From positions 1 to 16,002 of the forward strand of contig JAGBZZ010000160.1 in assembly GCA_017652965.1 (NCBI GenBank): a stretch of DNA of 16,002 bases, written 5' to 3'. Positions 6,179-13,456 of this stretch are shown piece after piece; the first letter of the stretch is position 1; each line of letters begins with the position of its first letter. The translations under genes and the position numbers were made by a program. The stretch comes from Clostridia bacterium. Lineage in GTDB: Bacteria; Bacillota_A; Clostridia; Oscillospirales; CAG-272. The notes below the pieces were generated by a model. It made no database searches. It was not told the DNA's origin and saw only the letters and a program-made list of their open reading frames with translations.

Positions 6179-7144
6179 TTACAGCTTTTGCATACGGATG
6201 TCATGCCCCGAGAAGAGGAGCACCTCGTATTCGCCAAGCAGGCGGCTGGTGATGCGGTCGTTATAGCGGTCGCGCAGCTCTTCACCGGTCAGATTGGTGT
6301 TGATCACGGTCTGCCGCCCGTGGTTTAAGCGGGTGTTGAGCAGGTGATAGAGGGTGGAATGCACAAACGAGGTCGTTTGCTCTGTCCCCAGGTCATCCAA
6401 GATCAGAAGCTCACAGGCGAGGTATCGCTCGCCGCGCACCTCGGTCTCTCCGTATCCGCTTTTAAAGCGGTCATACTCAAAGTCGGACATCACGTTCTGA
6501 ATGGTCTCGTACACCACGTCGTAGCCGCGCTCCAGCACCGTACGGGCAATGGAGGTGGAAAGATGGGTCTTACCAAGTCCGGTCGGCCCAATGAGAAGCA
6601 GATTGCCGGACTGCGGCGAGAAGGTCTCGGCATACTGGCGGGTGCGGCTCAGGGCATATCTTGCGCGTGCGGCATCCTCCTCACTGCTTTGATAGTAGGA
6701 AATCGAGAAGTTTTCAAAGCTTTGGTGGTTGATCAGCCGCCCGATCCCCGACGAGCGGATCCCCTCCTCCACCAGGGCGCGGCGCATGCAATCGCACATC
6801 TCGGCCTCCACAAAGCCGGTGTCACGGCAAAGGCGGCAGGCAAAGGCGGGCTCGGTGTAGTCGGGTGCAAACCCACGGGAGGCAAGCAGCTCGTCCCGCA
6901 TTTTGCGGATGGTCTCATGCTCGCTCCGTATTTTGGAAAGGCGTGCCTCCAGGTCATCCCCCCCGGCCATGGCCTCGCGGAACAGCTGCATCCCGGTGGC
7001 GGCCTGGGCACGGTCGATCTCGGCAAGCTCGGGGCAGGTGCGGTGCAATTCGGCCGCACGCGCCTCCGCCGTCTGGATCGCCAAGCGGCGGCGCTCCTCA
7101 TAGGCGGCGCGTACGCGGCGGTAATTTTCAATATTGTATCCCAT
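6179..7144 (-). CDS. Replicative helicase loader, DnaC/DnaI-type AAA+ ATPase
   Basis: A 321-residue DnaC/DnaI-family ATPase that loads the replicative helicase onto single-stranded DNA. Residues 1-95 are a helical, charged region. Next is a small zinc-binding module, C103-x2-C106 and C117-x-C119 (FACRLCRDTG...CDC), as in the N-terminal domain of DnaI-type loaders, which contacts the helicase. The AAA+ core has Walker A GPTGLGKTH (186-194), Walker B LLILDDLGTE (246-255), a sensor-1 INTNL (281-285) and an arginine-containing RITSRL (297-302). The ATG has a GAAAGGAGA ribosome binding site. It lies 17 bp after dnaD and is last in the operon. IstB of IS21 elements is the close alternative, but the zinc module, the dnaD neighbour and the absence of any istA or transposon ends make helicase loader the better call. 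Confidence 0.9.
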   Translation of the reverse strand: MGYNIENYRRVRAAYEERRRLAIQTAEARAAELHRTCPELAEIDRAQAATGMQLFREAMAGGDDLEARLSKIRSEHETIRKMRDELLASRGFAPDYTEPAFACRLCRDTGFVEAEMCDCMRRALVEEGIRSSGIGRLINHQSFENFSISYYQSSEEDAARARYALSRTRQYAETFSPQSGNLLLIGPTGLGKTHLSTSIARTVLERGYDVVYETIQNVMSDFEYDRFKSGYGETEVRGERYLACELLILDDLGTEQTTSFVHSTLYHLLNTRLNHGRQTVINTNLTGEELRDRYNDRITSRLLGEYEVLLFSGHDIRMQKL

Positions 7145-7161
7145 CGCAGTCTCCTTTCACG

Positions 7162-8160
7162 TTACGGGTTCTCGCCCGTGTCTGTCTTATAGCTGCGGTT
7201 TATCGCTTTTTGGAAGAAATCCCCGACGTCAAAGCTGGAGCCCTTCGGCTCGGCAGGCTTTTTGGCGGTGGCGCGGGGGGCGGGGGGCTTGCGCTCCTGC
7301 CGTGTCCTTGCCTGAAGGGCTTCGGCATCGGCCACGGTACGCACACCCTCGGTGTGCCAGCGGGAAAGGATCCTGTCGGTATACGCCACCGAGGCCTTGC
7401 CTGTCGTATTGACCGTGACGTCATAGGCCGCACCGATCAGCTCCTCGCCGTAGCCGTAATCCCGGATCCAGGTGAGAAAGGCGGTCTCCTCGCGTGCCGT
7501 CAGCTTGCGGCTACCAAGCCCGAACATGCGGCGAAGTGCCCCCTCCATCGAGTGCAAAAGCTCTTGCTCGCGGATGTATTCCTCAAGGGCGGCGGGGGTG
7601 TCGATCCCTCGCTCGATCAGGCGCAGGGCGACCCGCTCGGCATAGCGGAGGGGCTTTGCCTCGCCGTCCCCTTGGCTATCGCAGAAGGCGAGCAGGGTCA
7701 GGATATACACACTGTCAAGCCCAAGCTCGGCCGACATAGAGACAAGGATCGAAAGATCGGTACGGTTGAAAAGGCGGCCACGCTGCTGCTCGGCCGTGGC
7801 GATCAGCTCGGCAAGGCGGCCGTCGCGGATGGTTTCGGCCAGCTCCTCGGCGCCCCCCTTTGGGACACCTGAGGTCGGGGTGGCCGCGGGCCTTACAGGG
7901 GGCGCGGCCGCCTGCCCCGCGGGCAGATCCTTGGTGGCAATGATGCCCGCCCCACGCCAAAAGGCAAGGGCGGCCGTGACGGCGGCCGGCTCACAGCCAA
8001 GCGCCGCAGAGATGGCATCGGCATCGGCGGATTCCAGCTCGCAAAGGGCAAAAAGCACGCGCAGATCCTGCGCGCCGGCCTCTGCCAGTGCCCCGCTGCA
8101 AAGTAGTGCGGGGAGGGGATGCGGGCTTCCGCCCTTTATGATATAGGTCTTTTTTTCCAT
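7162..8160 (-). CDS. DnaD-domain primosome protein
   Basis: A 332-residue DnaD/DnaB-family protein of the Gram-positive helicase loading pathway. The N-terminus (about residues 28-80) looks like a winged helix (AQDLRVLFALCELESADADA, then AVTAALAFWRGAGII). A proline/alanine linker leads to two DnaD-like domains: about 105-200, with LERGID-type text LIERGIDTPAALEEY, and about 203-275, ending in the hallmark YxxxIxxxW (Y260-T-D-R-I-L-S-R-W268). The C-terminal SFDVGDFFQKAI (309-320) is a common DnaD tail. Two tandem domains are usual in clostridial proteins of this family. It precedes the helicase loader with a 17-bp gap. No clear Shine-Dalgarno precedes the ATG, and ATGTAA lies 6 nt before it, so expression may be low or controlled. 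Confidence 0.88.
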   Translation of the reverse strand: MEKKTYIIKGGSPHPLPALLCSGALAEAGAQDLRVLFALCELESADADAISAALGCEPAAVTAALAFWRGAGIIATKDLPAGQAAAPPVRPAATPTSGVPKGGAEELAETIRDGRLAELIATAEQQRGRLFNRTDLSILVSMSAELGLDSVYILTLLAFCDSQGDGEAKPLRYAERVALRLIERGIDTPAALEEYIREQELLHSMEGALRRMFGLGSRKLTAREETAFLTWIRDYGYGEELIGAAYDVTVNTTGKASVAYTDRILSRWHTEGVRTVADAEALQARTRQERKPPAPRATAKKPAEPKGSSFDVGDFFQKAINRSYKTDTGENP

Positions 8161-8219
8161 AGATCGTTACATCCGTATTTCGGTATTTAGCGGCAGAGTT
8201 TTGCACTCTTTCAACCGAG

Positions 8220-8336
8220 TTTTCCACCGCCGAAGAGTCGAACTTTCGTGATTTTTGTGGGATATTGGTCGAAAACGGCGGGTTTTCCACCGCGTGGAAA
8301 AGGTTTTCCACCGTCTGCGCAGAGGTTTTCCACCGC
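8220..8336 (-). promoter_or_regulatory. Cluster of five TTTTCCAC (DnaA-box-like) elements upstream of dnaD
   Basis: Four plus-strand copies of TTTTCCACCG start at 8220, 8283, 8304 and 8326. One inverted GTGGAAAA (8294-8301) forms a perfect palindrome with the second copy (TTTTCCAC-CGC-GTGGAAAA). Three direct copies are spaced 21-22 bp apart, about two helical turns. The boxes resemble the DnaA box TTATCCACA, differing at position 3 (a known variant) and in the last base. The copies fall in different reading frames, so they are not a coding repeat. They fill the gap between tsaD and dnaD. That DnaA binds here is an inference. Confidence 0.45.
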
Positions 8337-8338
8337 CC

Positions 8339-9436
8339 TCAGTCGGCGGCGGAGGCATTGAGATCCGCCTCTGCAAAATGACCGGCCAGGTACTCATAGT
8401 ACCCCTGCGCGGCGATCATGGTGCCGTTGTCCCCACACAGGGCGCGGGGCAGGACAAGCAGGCGGATGCCGTGCCGGGCGGCTACGGTAGAAAGGCGGGC
8501 ACGGAGGTGAGAGTTGGCCGCCACGCCCCCCGCCAGCACGAGCGGAAGCCCGGGATAGGCCGTGAGGGCGGCATCCACCTTTTTGGCGGCCGCCTCGGTG
8601 GCGGTGTAGGTGTAGGCCGCGGCAAACAGGGCGCGGTCTATGCTCTCGTTTTTCTGGTCGTAGCGGTGCAAAAGGTTCACAGCGGCCGTCTTGGGACCGG
8701 AGAAGGAAAAGTTCAGGGTGTTGCCCGGCAGGGCAGGGGAGGGGAAGGGATAGGCGGCGGCCGCCGCGCTCTGCCCAAAGGTGGCGGCAAGGTGTGCCAC
8801 CGTCGGGTCTTCTCCGTTTGCCCCACTGACAGGCTCCATGCCCGCCGCCTTAAAGAAGCCCTCGGTGGCCAGGGCGTCAAAGCCCGCGCCGGCGGGATAG
8901 GGCAGATCCAAAAGCCGCCCCACCTTGTCAAAGGCCTCGCCCATGGCATCGTCCATCGTCGAGCCGACGAGGCGGATGTCGGTGTAATCGCTGACCAGGT
9001 AAAAGGCGGTATGTCCCCCCGAGACCACAAAGGCAAGAAAGGGGGGCTTGGGCGGATCCTTATCAAGGTACGCGGCGGCGATGTGACCGCGGATATGGTC
9101 GACCTCCACCAGCGGGATGCCGTTGGCATAGGCCAGCGCCTTGGCAAAGTTCACCCCCACAAGCAGCGCCCCGATCAGCCCGGGGTGGCCGGTCACGGCA
9201 ACGGCGCCGATATCGGCAAGCGAAACGCCCGCCTTTTCGAGGGCCTCATAGGTGATAGAGGAGATCACCTCGCTATGCGCGCGAGAGGCGATCTCGGGGA
9301 CAACGCCGCCATACAGGCGGTGGGTCTCGGCTTGCGAGGCCACAATATCCGATAAGGCCACAAGGCGGTCACCCTCCGCACGGATGACGGCGGCGGCCGT
9401 TTCGTCACAGGAGCTTTCAATAGACAAAAGATACAT
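8339..9436 (-). CDS. tsaD: tRNA N6-adenosine threonylcarbamoyltransferase TsaD
   Basis: A 365-residue Kae1/Qri7/TsaD protein, which transfers the threonylcarbamoyl group to A37 of ANN-decoding tRNAs. Seen: N-terminal LLSIESSCDETAAAV (residues 3-17), the iron-binding HIRGH (H114, H118; most relatives have HMEGH), VVSGGHTAF (136-144), GSTMDDAMGEAFDKVGRLL (157-175), and near the C-terminus CGDNGTMIA with the expected metal-ligand Asp. It is slightly longer than the usual 335-345 residues. Two ATGs lie two codons apart (9442 and 9436). The GAGG ribosome binding site nearly abuts the first but is 8 bp from the second, so I choose 9436. The rimI stop is embedded in TGAGGAAATG, giving stop/ribosome-site overlap. 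It works with TsaB, TsaC and TsaE, none of which is in the window. Confidence 0.95.
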   Translation of the reverse strand: MYLLSIESSCDETAAAVIRAEGDRLVALSDIVASQAETHRLYGGVVPEIASRAHSEVISSITYEALEKAGVSLADIGAVAVTGHPGLIGALLVGVNFAKALAYANGIPLVEVDHIRGHIAAAYLDKDPPKPPFLAFVVSGGHTAFYLVSDYTDIRLVGSTMDDAMGEAFDKVGRLLDLPYPAGAGFDALATEGFFKAAGMEPVSGANGEDPTVAHLAATFGQSAAAAAYPFPSPALPGNTLNFSFSGPKTAAVNLLHRYDQKNESIDRALFAAAYTYTATEAAAKKVDAALTAYPGLPLVLAGGVAANSHLRARLSTVAARHGIRLLVLPRALCGDNGTMIAAQGYYEYLAGHFAEADLNASAAD

Positions 9437-9446
9437 CGGCATTTCC

Positions 9447-9890
9447 TCACAGACGGCAGGACATCACAAGGGCATCCTCGCTTGGGTTTTTGTAGTATTG
9501 CTTTCTCCGTCCCACGACGGTAAAGCCGTGCGCCGCATACAGTGCCTGCGCGGCGGCATTGCCCTCCCGCACCTCAAGAAAGCAGGCCTCGGCGCCCCCC
9601 TCCCTCAGGGTGGTCAGCAGGGTGGCCGTCAAGGCGCGGCCGGCACCGCATCGGCGGTGGGCAGGCAAAACGCCGACCCGCAAAAGCTCGCCCTCCGCAA
9701 GGAGGGAAAGGCCTAGCAGATAGCCGTAGGGCGTGCCGTCCTCTCCCACTGCAAGAAAGGAAAGGCCGGAGCCCGAGCCAAGATGTGAGGCAAGGGCACC
9801 CTCGCTCCAAGGGTCGGAAAAGCAGTCTGCCTCCAGCCGGAAAAGCAGGGAAAGATCCTGCGGTGTTGCGCGGCGTATGCGATAGGCCAT
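9447..9890 (-). CDS. rimI: GNAT N-acetyltransferase, RimI-type
   Basis: The start is ATG 9890, with GGAGA 8-9 bp upstream, rather than the upstream in-frame start at 9926 that lies in the promoter region. The 147-residue protein is a complete GNAT domain. It begins with IRRATPQDLSLLFRLE (residues 5-20) and CFSDPWSE (23-30), typical of RimI. It has the acetyl-CoA pyrophosphate loop RRCGAG (79-84; motif R/Q-x-x-G-x-G/A) and the motif-B segment EVREGNAAAQALYAAHGF (106-123). RimI acetylates N-terminal alanine of ribosomal protein S18, and in Gram-positives it often sits with t6A genes, as here with tsaD. It opens the operon behind a consensus promoter; the gap to tsaD is about 10 bp with probable coupling. 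Confidence 0.9.
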   Translation of the reverse strand: MAYRIRRATPQDLSLLFRLEADCFSDPWSEGALASHLGSGSGLSFLAVGEDGTPYGYLLGLSLLAEGELLRVGVLPAHRRCGAGRALTATLLTTLREGGAEACFLEVREGNAAAQALYAAHGFTVVGRRKQYYKNPSEDALVMSCRL

Positions 9891-9931
9891 GGCGGCAGTC
9901 TCCTTTTGTCGGCGATAAATTACCATAGTAT

Positions 9932-9960
9932 ATTATAATACAAAAGCGCGGCGGTGTCAA
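9932..9960 (-). promoter_or_regulatory. Perfect consensus promoter of the rimI-tsaD-dnaD-dnaC operon
   Basis: On the minus strand, TTGACA (9955-9960), 17 bp, TATAAT (9932-9937). Transcription would start near 9925 with a leader of about 35 nt. I found no other strong promoter before dnaC, nor a terminator between tsaD and dnaD, so the four genes may be one transcript. Confidence 0.9.
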
Positions 9961-9985
9961 GCGGAAACTCTCCCTTCGGGGGGAA

Positions 9986-10028
9986 AGAAAAAGGAGAGAG
10001 CGCAGATCCTTCCTGCATGCTCTCTCCT
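9986..10028 (-). terminator. Intrinsic terminator of the exonuclease gene
   Basis: AGGAGAGAGC (9992-10001) pairs with GCTCTCTCCT (10019-10028), with inner GCAG/CTGC pairing. On the minus strand it is followed by TTTTTCTTTC. It lies 11 bp past the stop of the exonuclease gene and insulates the rimI promoter about 30 bp further on. Confidence 0.85.
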
Positions 10029-10038
10029 ATAGGAGGGC

Positions 10039-11028
10039 TTATCCCTCCGAGGTGGCGGTAGCCCCCTCTGCTTTTCCGCCGCTTCTTCTGCGGCGGCGTG
10101 GGCGGCGGTGCCGCTTGGCGGCGGCATCCTCCAGCTTTTTGCGGTAGGTCTCGCATTCGGCGGCGTCTGCCACCGTCAGCATCCGCCGCAGGCGGAAGGT
10201 GCCGTTGTGGTTCTGAAATACCTTCAGCGTTAAGAACAGGTCGCCGTCCTTTTCGCAGTGGCAAAGGATGCGATAGCGGTGCCCGCGCCCGTGCAGGATC
10301 TTACCGACGGCCGAAAGGGGTCTTTGGCAGATCGGGCAATTGCCGACAGCGGCCTCCTCCGACTTCAGGATGTCCTCTACCGCCTCGTACCCGTCCTCTC
10401 CGATATCGGCATCGCCGTAGGTCTTGTCAAATAAGTACTGCTCTCCCCGCTCTCCGTAGCTGCGCACACCGTCCGGGGTATCTAAGCGCATGGCCACCAT
10501 GGCGGTAAAGTAGGCATCGTTGAGGGCGTCGTGGGCGGGCAGGGTCTGCTCTAACCCCAGCGCCTCCATGGCAAATTCCAGCGAGCGTTGCTTTTCGGCA
10601 CCGCCCTCTCTTTGGCGGCTGTAGATGCGCTGCAGGTCATAGTCGCAATCCAGCCACTCCGAGGCGATCTTGTGTGCGGTCAGATTTTCGCGGAACATCG
10701 GCACGTCGTCCGGCCCCCAGGTGAGAAGCACAAAGTCCTTACCGCACCAGCGGCGAAAGCTTTCGGCCGCCTCGGGCAGGGGGGTGCCGCGGTCGAGCAT
10801 ATTCTGGGTAATGCCGGTCAGATCTCTGACGTGGCGATGTAGCTTGCAGAAAAATTTAGGCTTGACGATGATGCTGTAGCTACCGATGATCTGCATCTCC
10901 TCGTTCAGCTTGACAGCACCGATCTGGATGACTTCGCCGTGCAGGTGGGAGCCGATGCGCTTTTGCACGGCAAGGGCCTGCTGCATATAGGCCTGGTTCC
11001 ACTCCAGATCCAGAGTAATATATTCCAT
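10039..11028 (-). CDS. DEDDh 3'-5' exonuclease with C-terminal zinc-finger-like domain
   Basis: The start is ATG 11028, with CCAAGGAG 5 bp upstream, not the in-frame start at 11055 that lies near the promoter. The protein is 329 residues. The N-terminal RNase T/DNA polymerase III epsilon-type exonuclease domain (1-185) has D7 and E9 (LDLEWN), the ExoII region WGPDDVPMF (104-112) and the ExoIII H166/D171 (HDALNDAYF), so the DEDDh set is complete. Such enzymes trim DNA or RNA 3' ends; KapD-like proteins are the nearest kind I recall. The C-terminal part is unusual. It has a possible zinc site (C231-x2-C234 and C256-x-C258) inside a small beta-rich region, then an Arg/Lys-rich tail (305-319) that should bind nucleic acid. 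It diverges from glnN and has its own promoter and terminator. Substrate unknown. Confidence 0.85.
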   Translation of the reverse strand: MEYITLDLEWNQAYMQQALAVQKRIGSHLHGEVIQIGAVKLNEEMQIIGSYSIIVKPKFFCKLHRHVRDLTGITQNMLDRGTPLPEAAESFRRWCGKDFVLLTWGPDDVPMFRENLTAHKIASEWLDCDYDLQRIYSRQREGGAEKQRSLEFAMEALGLEQTLPAHDALNDAYFTAMVAMRLDTPDGVRSYGERGEQYLFDKTYGDADIGEDGYEAVEDILKSEEAAVGNCPICQRPLSAVGKILHGRGHRYRILCHCEKDGDLFLTLKVFQNHNGTFRLRRMLTVADAAECETYRKKLEDAAAKRHRRPRRRRRSGGKAEGATATSEG

Positions 11029-11061
11029 GGCGCTCCTTGGTTTTAAAAGTCTCACTTACCT

Positions 11062-11090
11062 ATTATAAAGGAAGTTGCCTCATTTGTCAA
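11062..11090 (-). promoter_or_regulatory. Perfect consensus promoter of the exonuclease gene
   Basis: On the minus strand, TTGACA (11085-11090), 17 bp, TATAAT (11062-11067), about 34 bp upstream of ATG 11028. It diverges from the glnN promoter; 40 bp separate the two -35 boxes. Confidence 0.9.
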
Positions 11091-11130
11091 TCCAAAAAAC
11101 AGACAAAATCCCGCATTTTGGGAAAATTGC

Positions 11131-11158
11131 TTGACAAGAGAAAAATAATCCATATAAT
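11131..11158 (+). promoter_or_regulatory. Consensus promoter of glnN
   Basis: TTGACA (11131-11136), 16 bp, TATAAT (11153-11158). The leader would be about 33 nt and carries AAGGAG (11186-11191) 7 bp before the ATG. No glutamine riboswitch or attenuator fits in so short a leader. Confidence 0.85.
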
Positions 11159-11198
11159 ATATAGTAGTGTGTTATATTCTTTTTTAAGGAGATCCCCT

Positions 11199-13286
11199 AT
11201 GGAAAATGCCGCCCTCTTGCCCGAGCTGTTTGGGACAATGGTATTTGGCGATGAGGCCATGCGCCGCACCCTCTCGCCCGAAATTTATGCCACCCTGCGT
11301 AAGACCACCGAAAACGGTGAGCCCCTGGGTGGGGACGTGGCCGATGCCGTCGCCGCCGCTATGCGTGATTGGGCGATGGAGCGCGGTGCCACGCATTTTA
11401 CCCATTGGTTCCAGCCGATGACGGGGATCACCGCCGAAAAGCACGACAGCTTCCTTGAGCCCGCAGGGGAGGGGAAGATCCTGATGGAGTTTTCGGGTAA
11501 GACCCTGATCAAGGGGGAGCCGGACGCTTCCTCCTTCCCGAATGGAGGCCTGCGTGCGACCTTTGAGGCGCGCGGCTACACCGCCTGGGATCCGACCTCG
11601 CCCGCCTTCGTCAAGGAGGGTACCTTGTATATCCCGACGGTATTCTGCTCGTTCGGTGGGGCTGTCCTTGATAAAAAAACGCCGCTTCTGCGGTCGATGG
11701 ACTGTGTGGCGCGTGCCACCTCCCGCCTTCTCCGTGTCCTGAGGCAGGAGGCCGCCGTTACCACCAGCGTGGGGGCAGAGCAGGAGTATTTTCTGATCCC
11801 GCATGAGCTGTTCCGCCGTCGCCGTGACCTGCGCCTTTGCGGCCGCACCCTGTTTGGCGCCCGCCCGCCCAAGGGGCAGGAGCTGGATGACCACTATTTC
11901 GGTGCGATCCGCCCCGAGGTCAAGGCCTACATGGATGACCTGGATGCCGAGCTTTGGCGTCTTGGCGTCATGGCAAAGACCGAGCATAACGAGGCCGCAC
12001 CCGCCCAGCATGAGCTGGCCCCGGTGTATGCCTCCACCAATATCGGCTGTGACCATAACCAGCTGACGATGGAAATGATGAAGAAGGTGGCAAGCCGCCA
12101 CGGCCTTGTATGCCTTCTGCACGAGAAGCCCTTTGCCGGTGTCAACGGCAGCGGTAAGCACAACAACTGGTCGATCGGCTCGCGGGATGGGGTCAACTTC
12201 CTGCGCCCCGGCAAGACCCCCGAGGAAATGATGCGCTTCCTCCTCTTCCTGGTGGCGGTTCTGGTAGCGGTTGACGAATATGCCGACCTCTTCCGTATCT
12301 CGGTGGCCTCGGCCTCCAACGACTGCCGCCTTGGCGGATACGAGGCACCGCCCGTCATCCTTTCGGTCTTCCTTGGGGATGAGCTGACGGGTGCTTTGGA
12401 TGCCATTGCCGAGGGGCATATCGACTATACCAAGAAAAAGAAGTCCATGATGGATATCGGGGCGTCGGTCCTGCCGAAGATCCCGCGCGATACCTCCGAC
12501 CGCAACCGTACCTCCCCCTTAGCCTTTACCGGTAACAAGTTTGAGTTCCGTATGCTTGGCTCGTCTGCCAACGTGGCAGGCCCTAACATCATCCTGAATA
12601 CCGCCGTCGCCGAGATCCTTGACCGCTTCGCCGAAGAGCTGGAGGGTGCAACCGATCTGAACACCGCGATCGGTGAGCTGATCGGCCGTGCCTACCGTGA
12701 GCATCGCCGCATCGTCTTCAATGGCAACGGCTACTCGGAGGAGTGGCGGCAGGAGGCCATGGCACGCGGCCTTTCCGAGCGCCGCACCACCCCCGAGGCG
12801 GTGTCGCACTATTTGGACGAGAAGAACGTGGCTCTCTTTGCCAAGCACGGCATCTTCACAGCGGAGGAGCTTACCTCGCGTACCGAGATCCTGTATGAGA
12901 ACTACGTCAAAACGGTTCATATCGAGGCCATGACCATGGGTGACATGGTACGCCGCGAGATCGCACCTGCGGTCGTCTCCTACACCGGCACGCTGGCCGA
13001 GGTTGCCGCCAAGAAGGCGGCCATCGGCATCCCCGCCGAGCATGAGAAGGAAAAATGCGCCCTTCTTTCTGCCCATCTTGCCAAGGCAAGCCGCCTGGGG
13101 GCGGAGCTTGAGCAGCTGGCGGCCAAGTCTGCCGCCATCAGCGCCTTGCCCGAGGCCGCCCGCGCCTTTGCCGAGCAGGTCCTGCCCTGCATGGCCGAGC
13201 TGCGCGCCACCGTGGACGCGATGGAGGAGCAGATGCCCGACACCGCCTGGCCCTATCCCTCCTATACCGATATGCTCTTCTATTGA
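11199..13286 (+). CDS. glnN: Type III glutamine synthetase
   Basis: A 695-residue GSIII, matching the family's usual size of about 700 and far larger than GSI (about 450). It makes glutamine from glutamate, ammonia and ATP in the cytoplasm, and GSIII enzymes are usually hexamers stacked as dodecamers. Seen: the N-terminal FTHWFQPMTGITAEKHDSF (residues 67-85), diagnostic of GSIII; ATP/metal-site segments GAEQEYFLI (192-200) and EHNEAAPAQHE (262-272); the catalytic NGSGKHNNWS (316-325); and later RNRTSPLAFTGNKFEFR. The C-terminus is a long alpha-helical extension. The start is ATG 11199, chosen for its AAGGAG ribosome binding site; the longer frame upstream runs through the promoter. Monocistronic. 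The promoter is near-consensus, and an inverted repeat between it and the exonuclease promoter is a possible operator. Confidence 0.96.
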   Translation: MENAALLPELFGTMVFGDEAMRRTLSPEIYATLRKTTENGEPLGGDVADAVAAAMRDWAMERGATHFTHWFQPMTGITAEKHDSFLEPAGEGKILMEFSGKTLIKGEPDASSFPNGGLRATFEARGYTAWDPTSPAFVKEGTLYIPTVFCSFGGAVLDKKTPLLRSMDCVARATSRLLRVLRQEAAVTTSVGAEQEYFLIPHELFRRRRDLRLCGRTLFGARPPKGQELDDHYFGAIRPEVKAYMDDLDAELWRLGVMAKTEHNEAAPAQHELAPVYASTNIGCDHNQLTMEMMKKVASRHGLVCLLHEKPFAGVNGSGKHNNWSIGSRDGVNFLRPGKTPEEMMRFLLFLVAVLVAVDEYADLFRISVASASNDCRLGGYEAPPVILSVFLGDELTGALDAIAEGHIDYTKKKKSMMDIGASVLPKIPRDTSDRNRTSPLAFTGNKFEFRMLGSSANVAGPNIILNTAVAEILDRFAEELEGATDLNTAIGELIGRAYREHRRIVFNGNGYSEEWRQEAMARGLSERRTTPEAVSHYLDEKNVALFAKHGIFTAEELTSRTEILYENYVKTVHIEAMTMGDMVRREIAPAVVSYTGTLAEVAAKKAAIGIPAEHEKEKCALLSAHLAKASRLGAELEQLAAKSAAISALPEAARAFAEQVLPCMAELRATVDAMEEQMPDTAWPYPSYTDMLFY

Positions 13287-13295
13287 GTAAAAGTA

Positions 13296-13331
13296 AAAAG
13301 CTACCTTGCTTCACGCAGGGTAGCTATTTTA
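13296..13331 (+). terminator. Intrinsic terminator of glnN
   Basis: AGCTACCTTGC (13299-13309) pairs with GCAGGGTAGCT (13315-13325), one G-U pair, with loop TTCAC. A T-rich run (ATTTTAT) follows, starting about 10 bp after the glnN stop. Confidence 0.85.
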
Positions 13332-13385
13332 TCAGATCTCTCTACGATATTACCGTCGCCCGGCTGCTATGGTGATAGGCCGGCA

Positions 13386-13414
13386 TTGACTTTTTCCGCG
13401 GTGCATGCTATACT
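13386..13414 (+). promoter_or_regulatory. Housekeeping promoter of the creatininase-family gene
   Basis: TTGACT (13386-13391), 17 bp, TATACT (13409-13414), about 42 bp upstream of ATG 13457. It probably also drives the AraC-family gene downstream. Confidence 0.75.
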
Positions 13415-13456
13415 GGTCTTGACCTGTTGATCATTTCTTGCACAAGGAGAGCTCTT

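Noticed and set aside
4915..6285. 456-codon minus-strand frame across the SPFH gene
   Set aside because: Crosses two genes and a terminator and has a His/Leu-rich translation typical of antisense frames.
6179..7144. IstB of an IS21-type insertion sequence
   Set aside because: No istA, no terminal inverted repeats, and it carries the N-terminal zinc module and dnaD partner expected of a helicase loader.
8220..8336. Possible CRISPR-like array
   Set aside because: Units are only about 10 bp, spacers irregular (about 11 to 53 bp), one unit inverted, no cas genes.
7991..8397. Minus-strand frames over the TTTTCCAC cluster, with apparent repeated VEN or RRWKT peptides
   Set aside because: The repeats fall in different frames because of 21/22-bp spacing, so they are DNA elements rather than a peptide repeat; no ribosome site.
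8255..9355. 366-codon plus-strand frame opposite tsaD
   Set aside because: Antisense shadow; Gly-rich translation without motifs, while tsaD is unmistakable.
9968..9984. TCTCCC-TTCG-GGGGGA hairpin upstream of the rimI promoter as a separate terminator
   Set aside because: Has a stable TTCG loop but no adjacent U-tract of useful length; the hairpin at 9992-10028 explains termination better.
11184..12419. 411-codon minus-strand frame opposite glnN
   Set aside because: Antisense shadow of glnN; it also covers the glnN start region.
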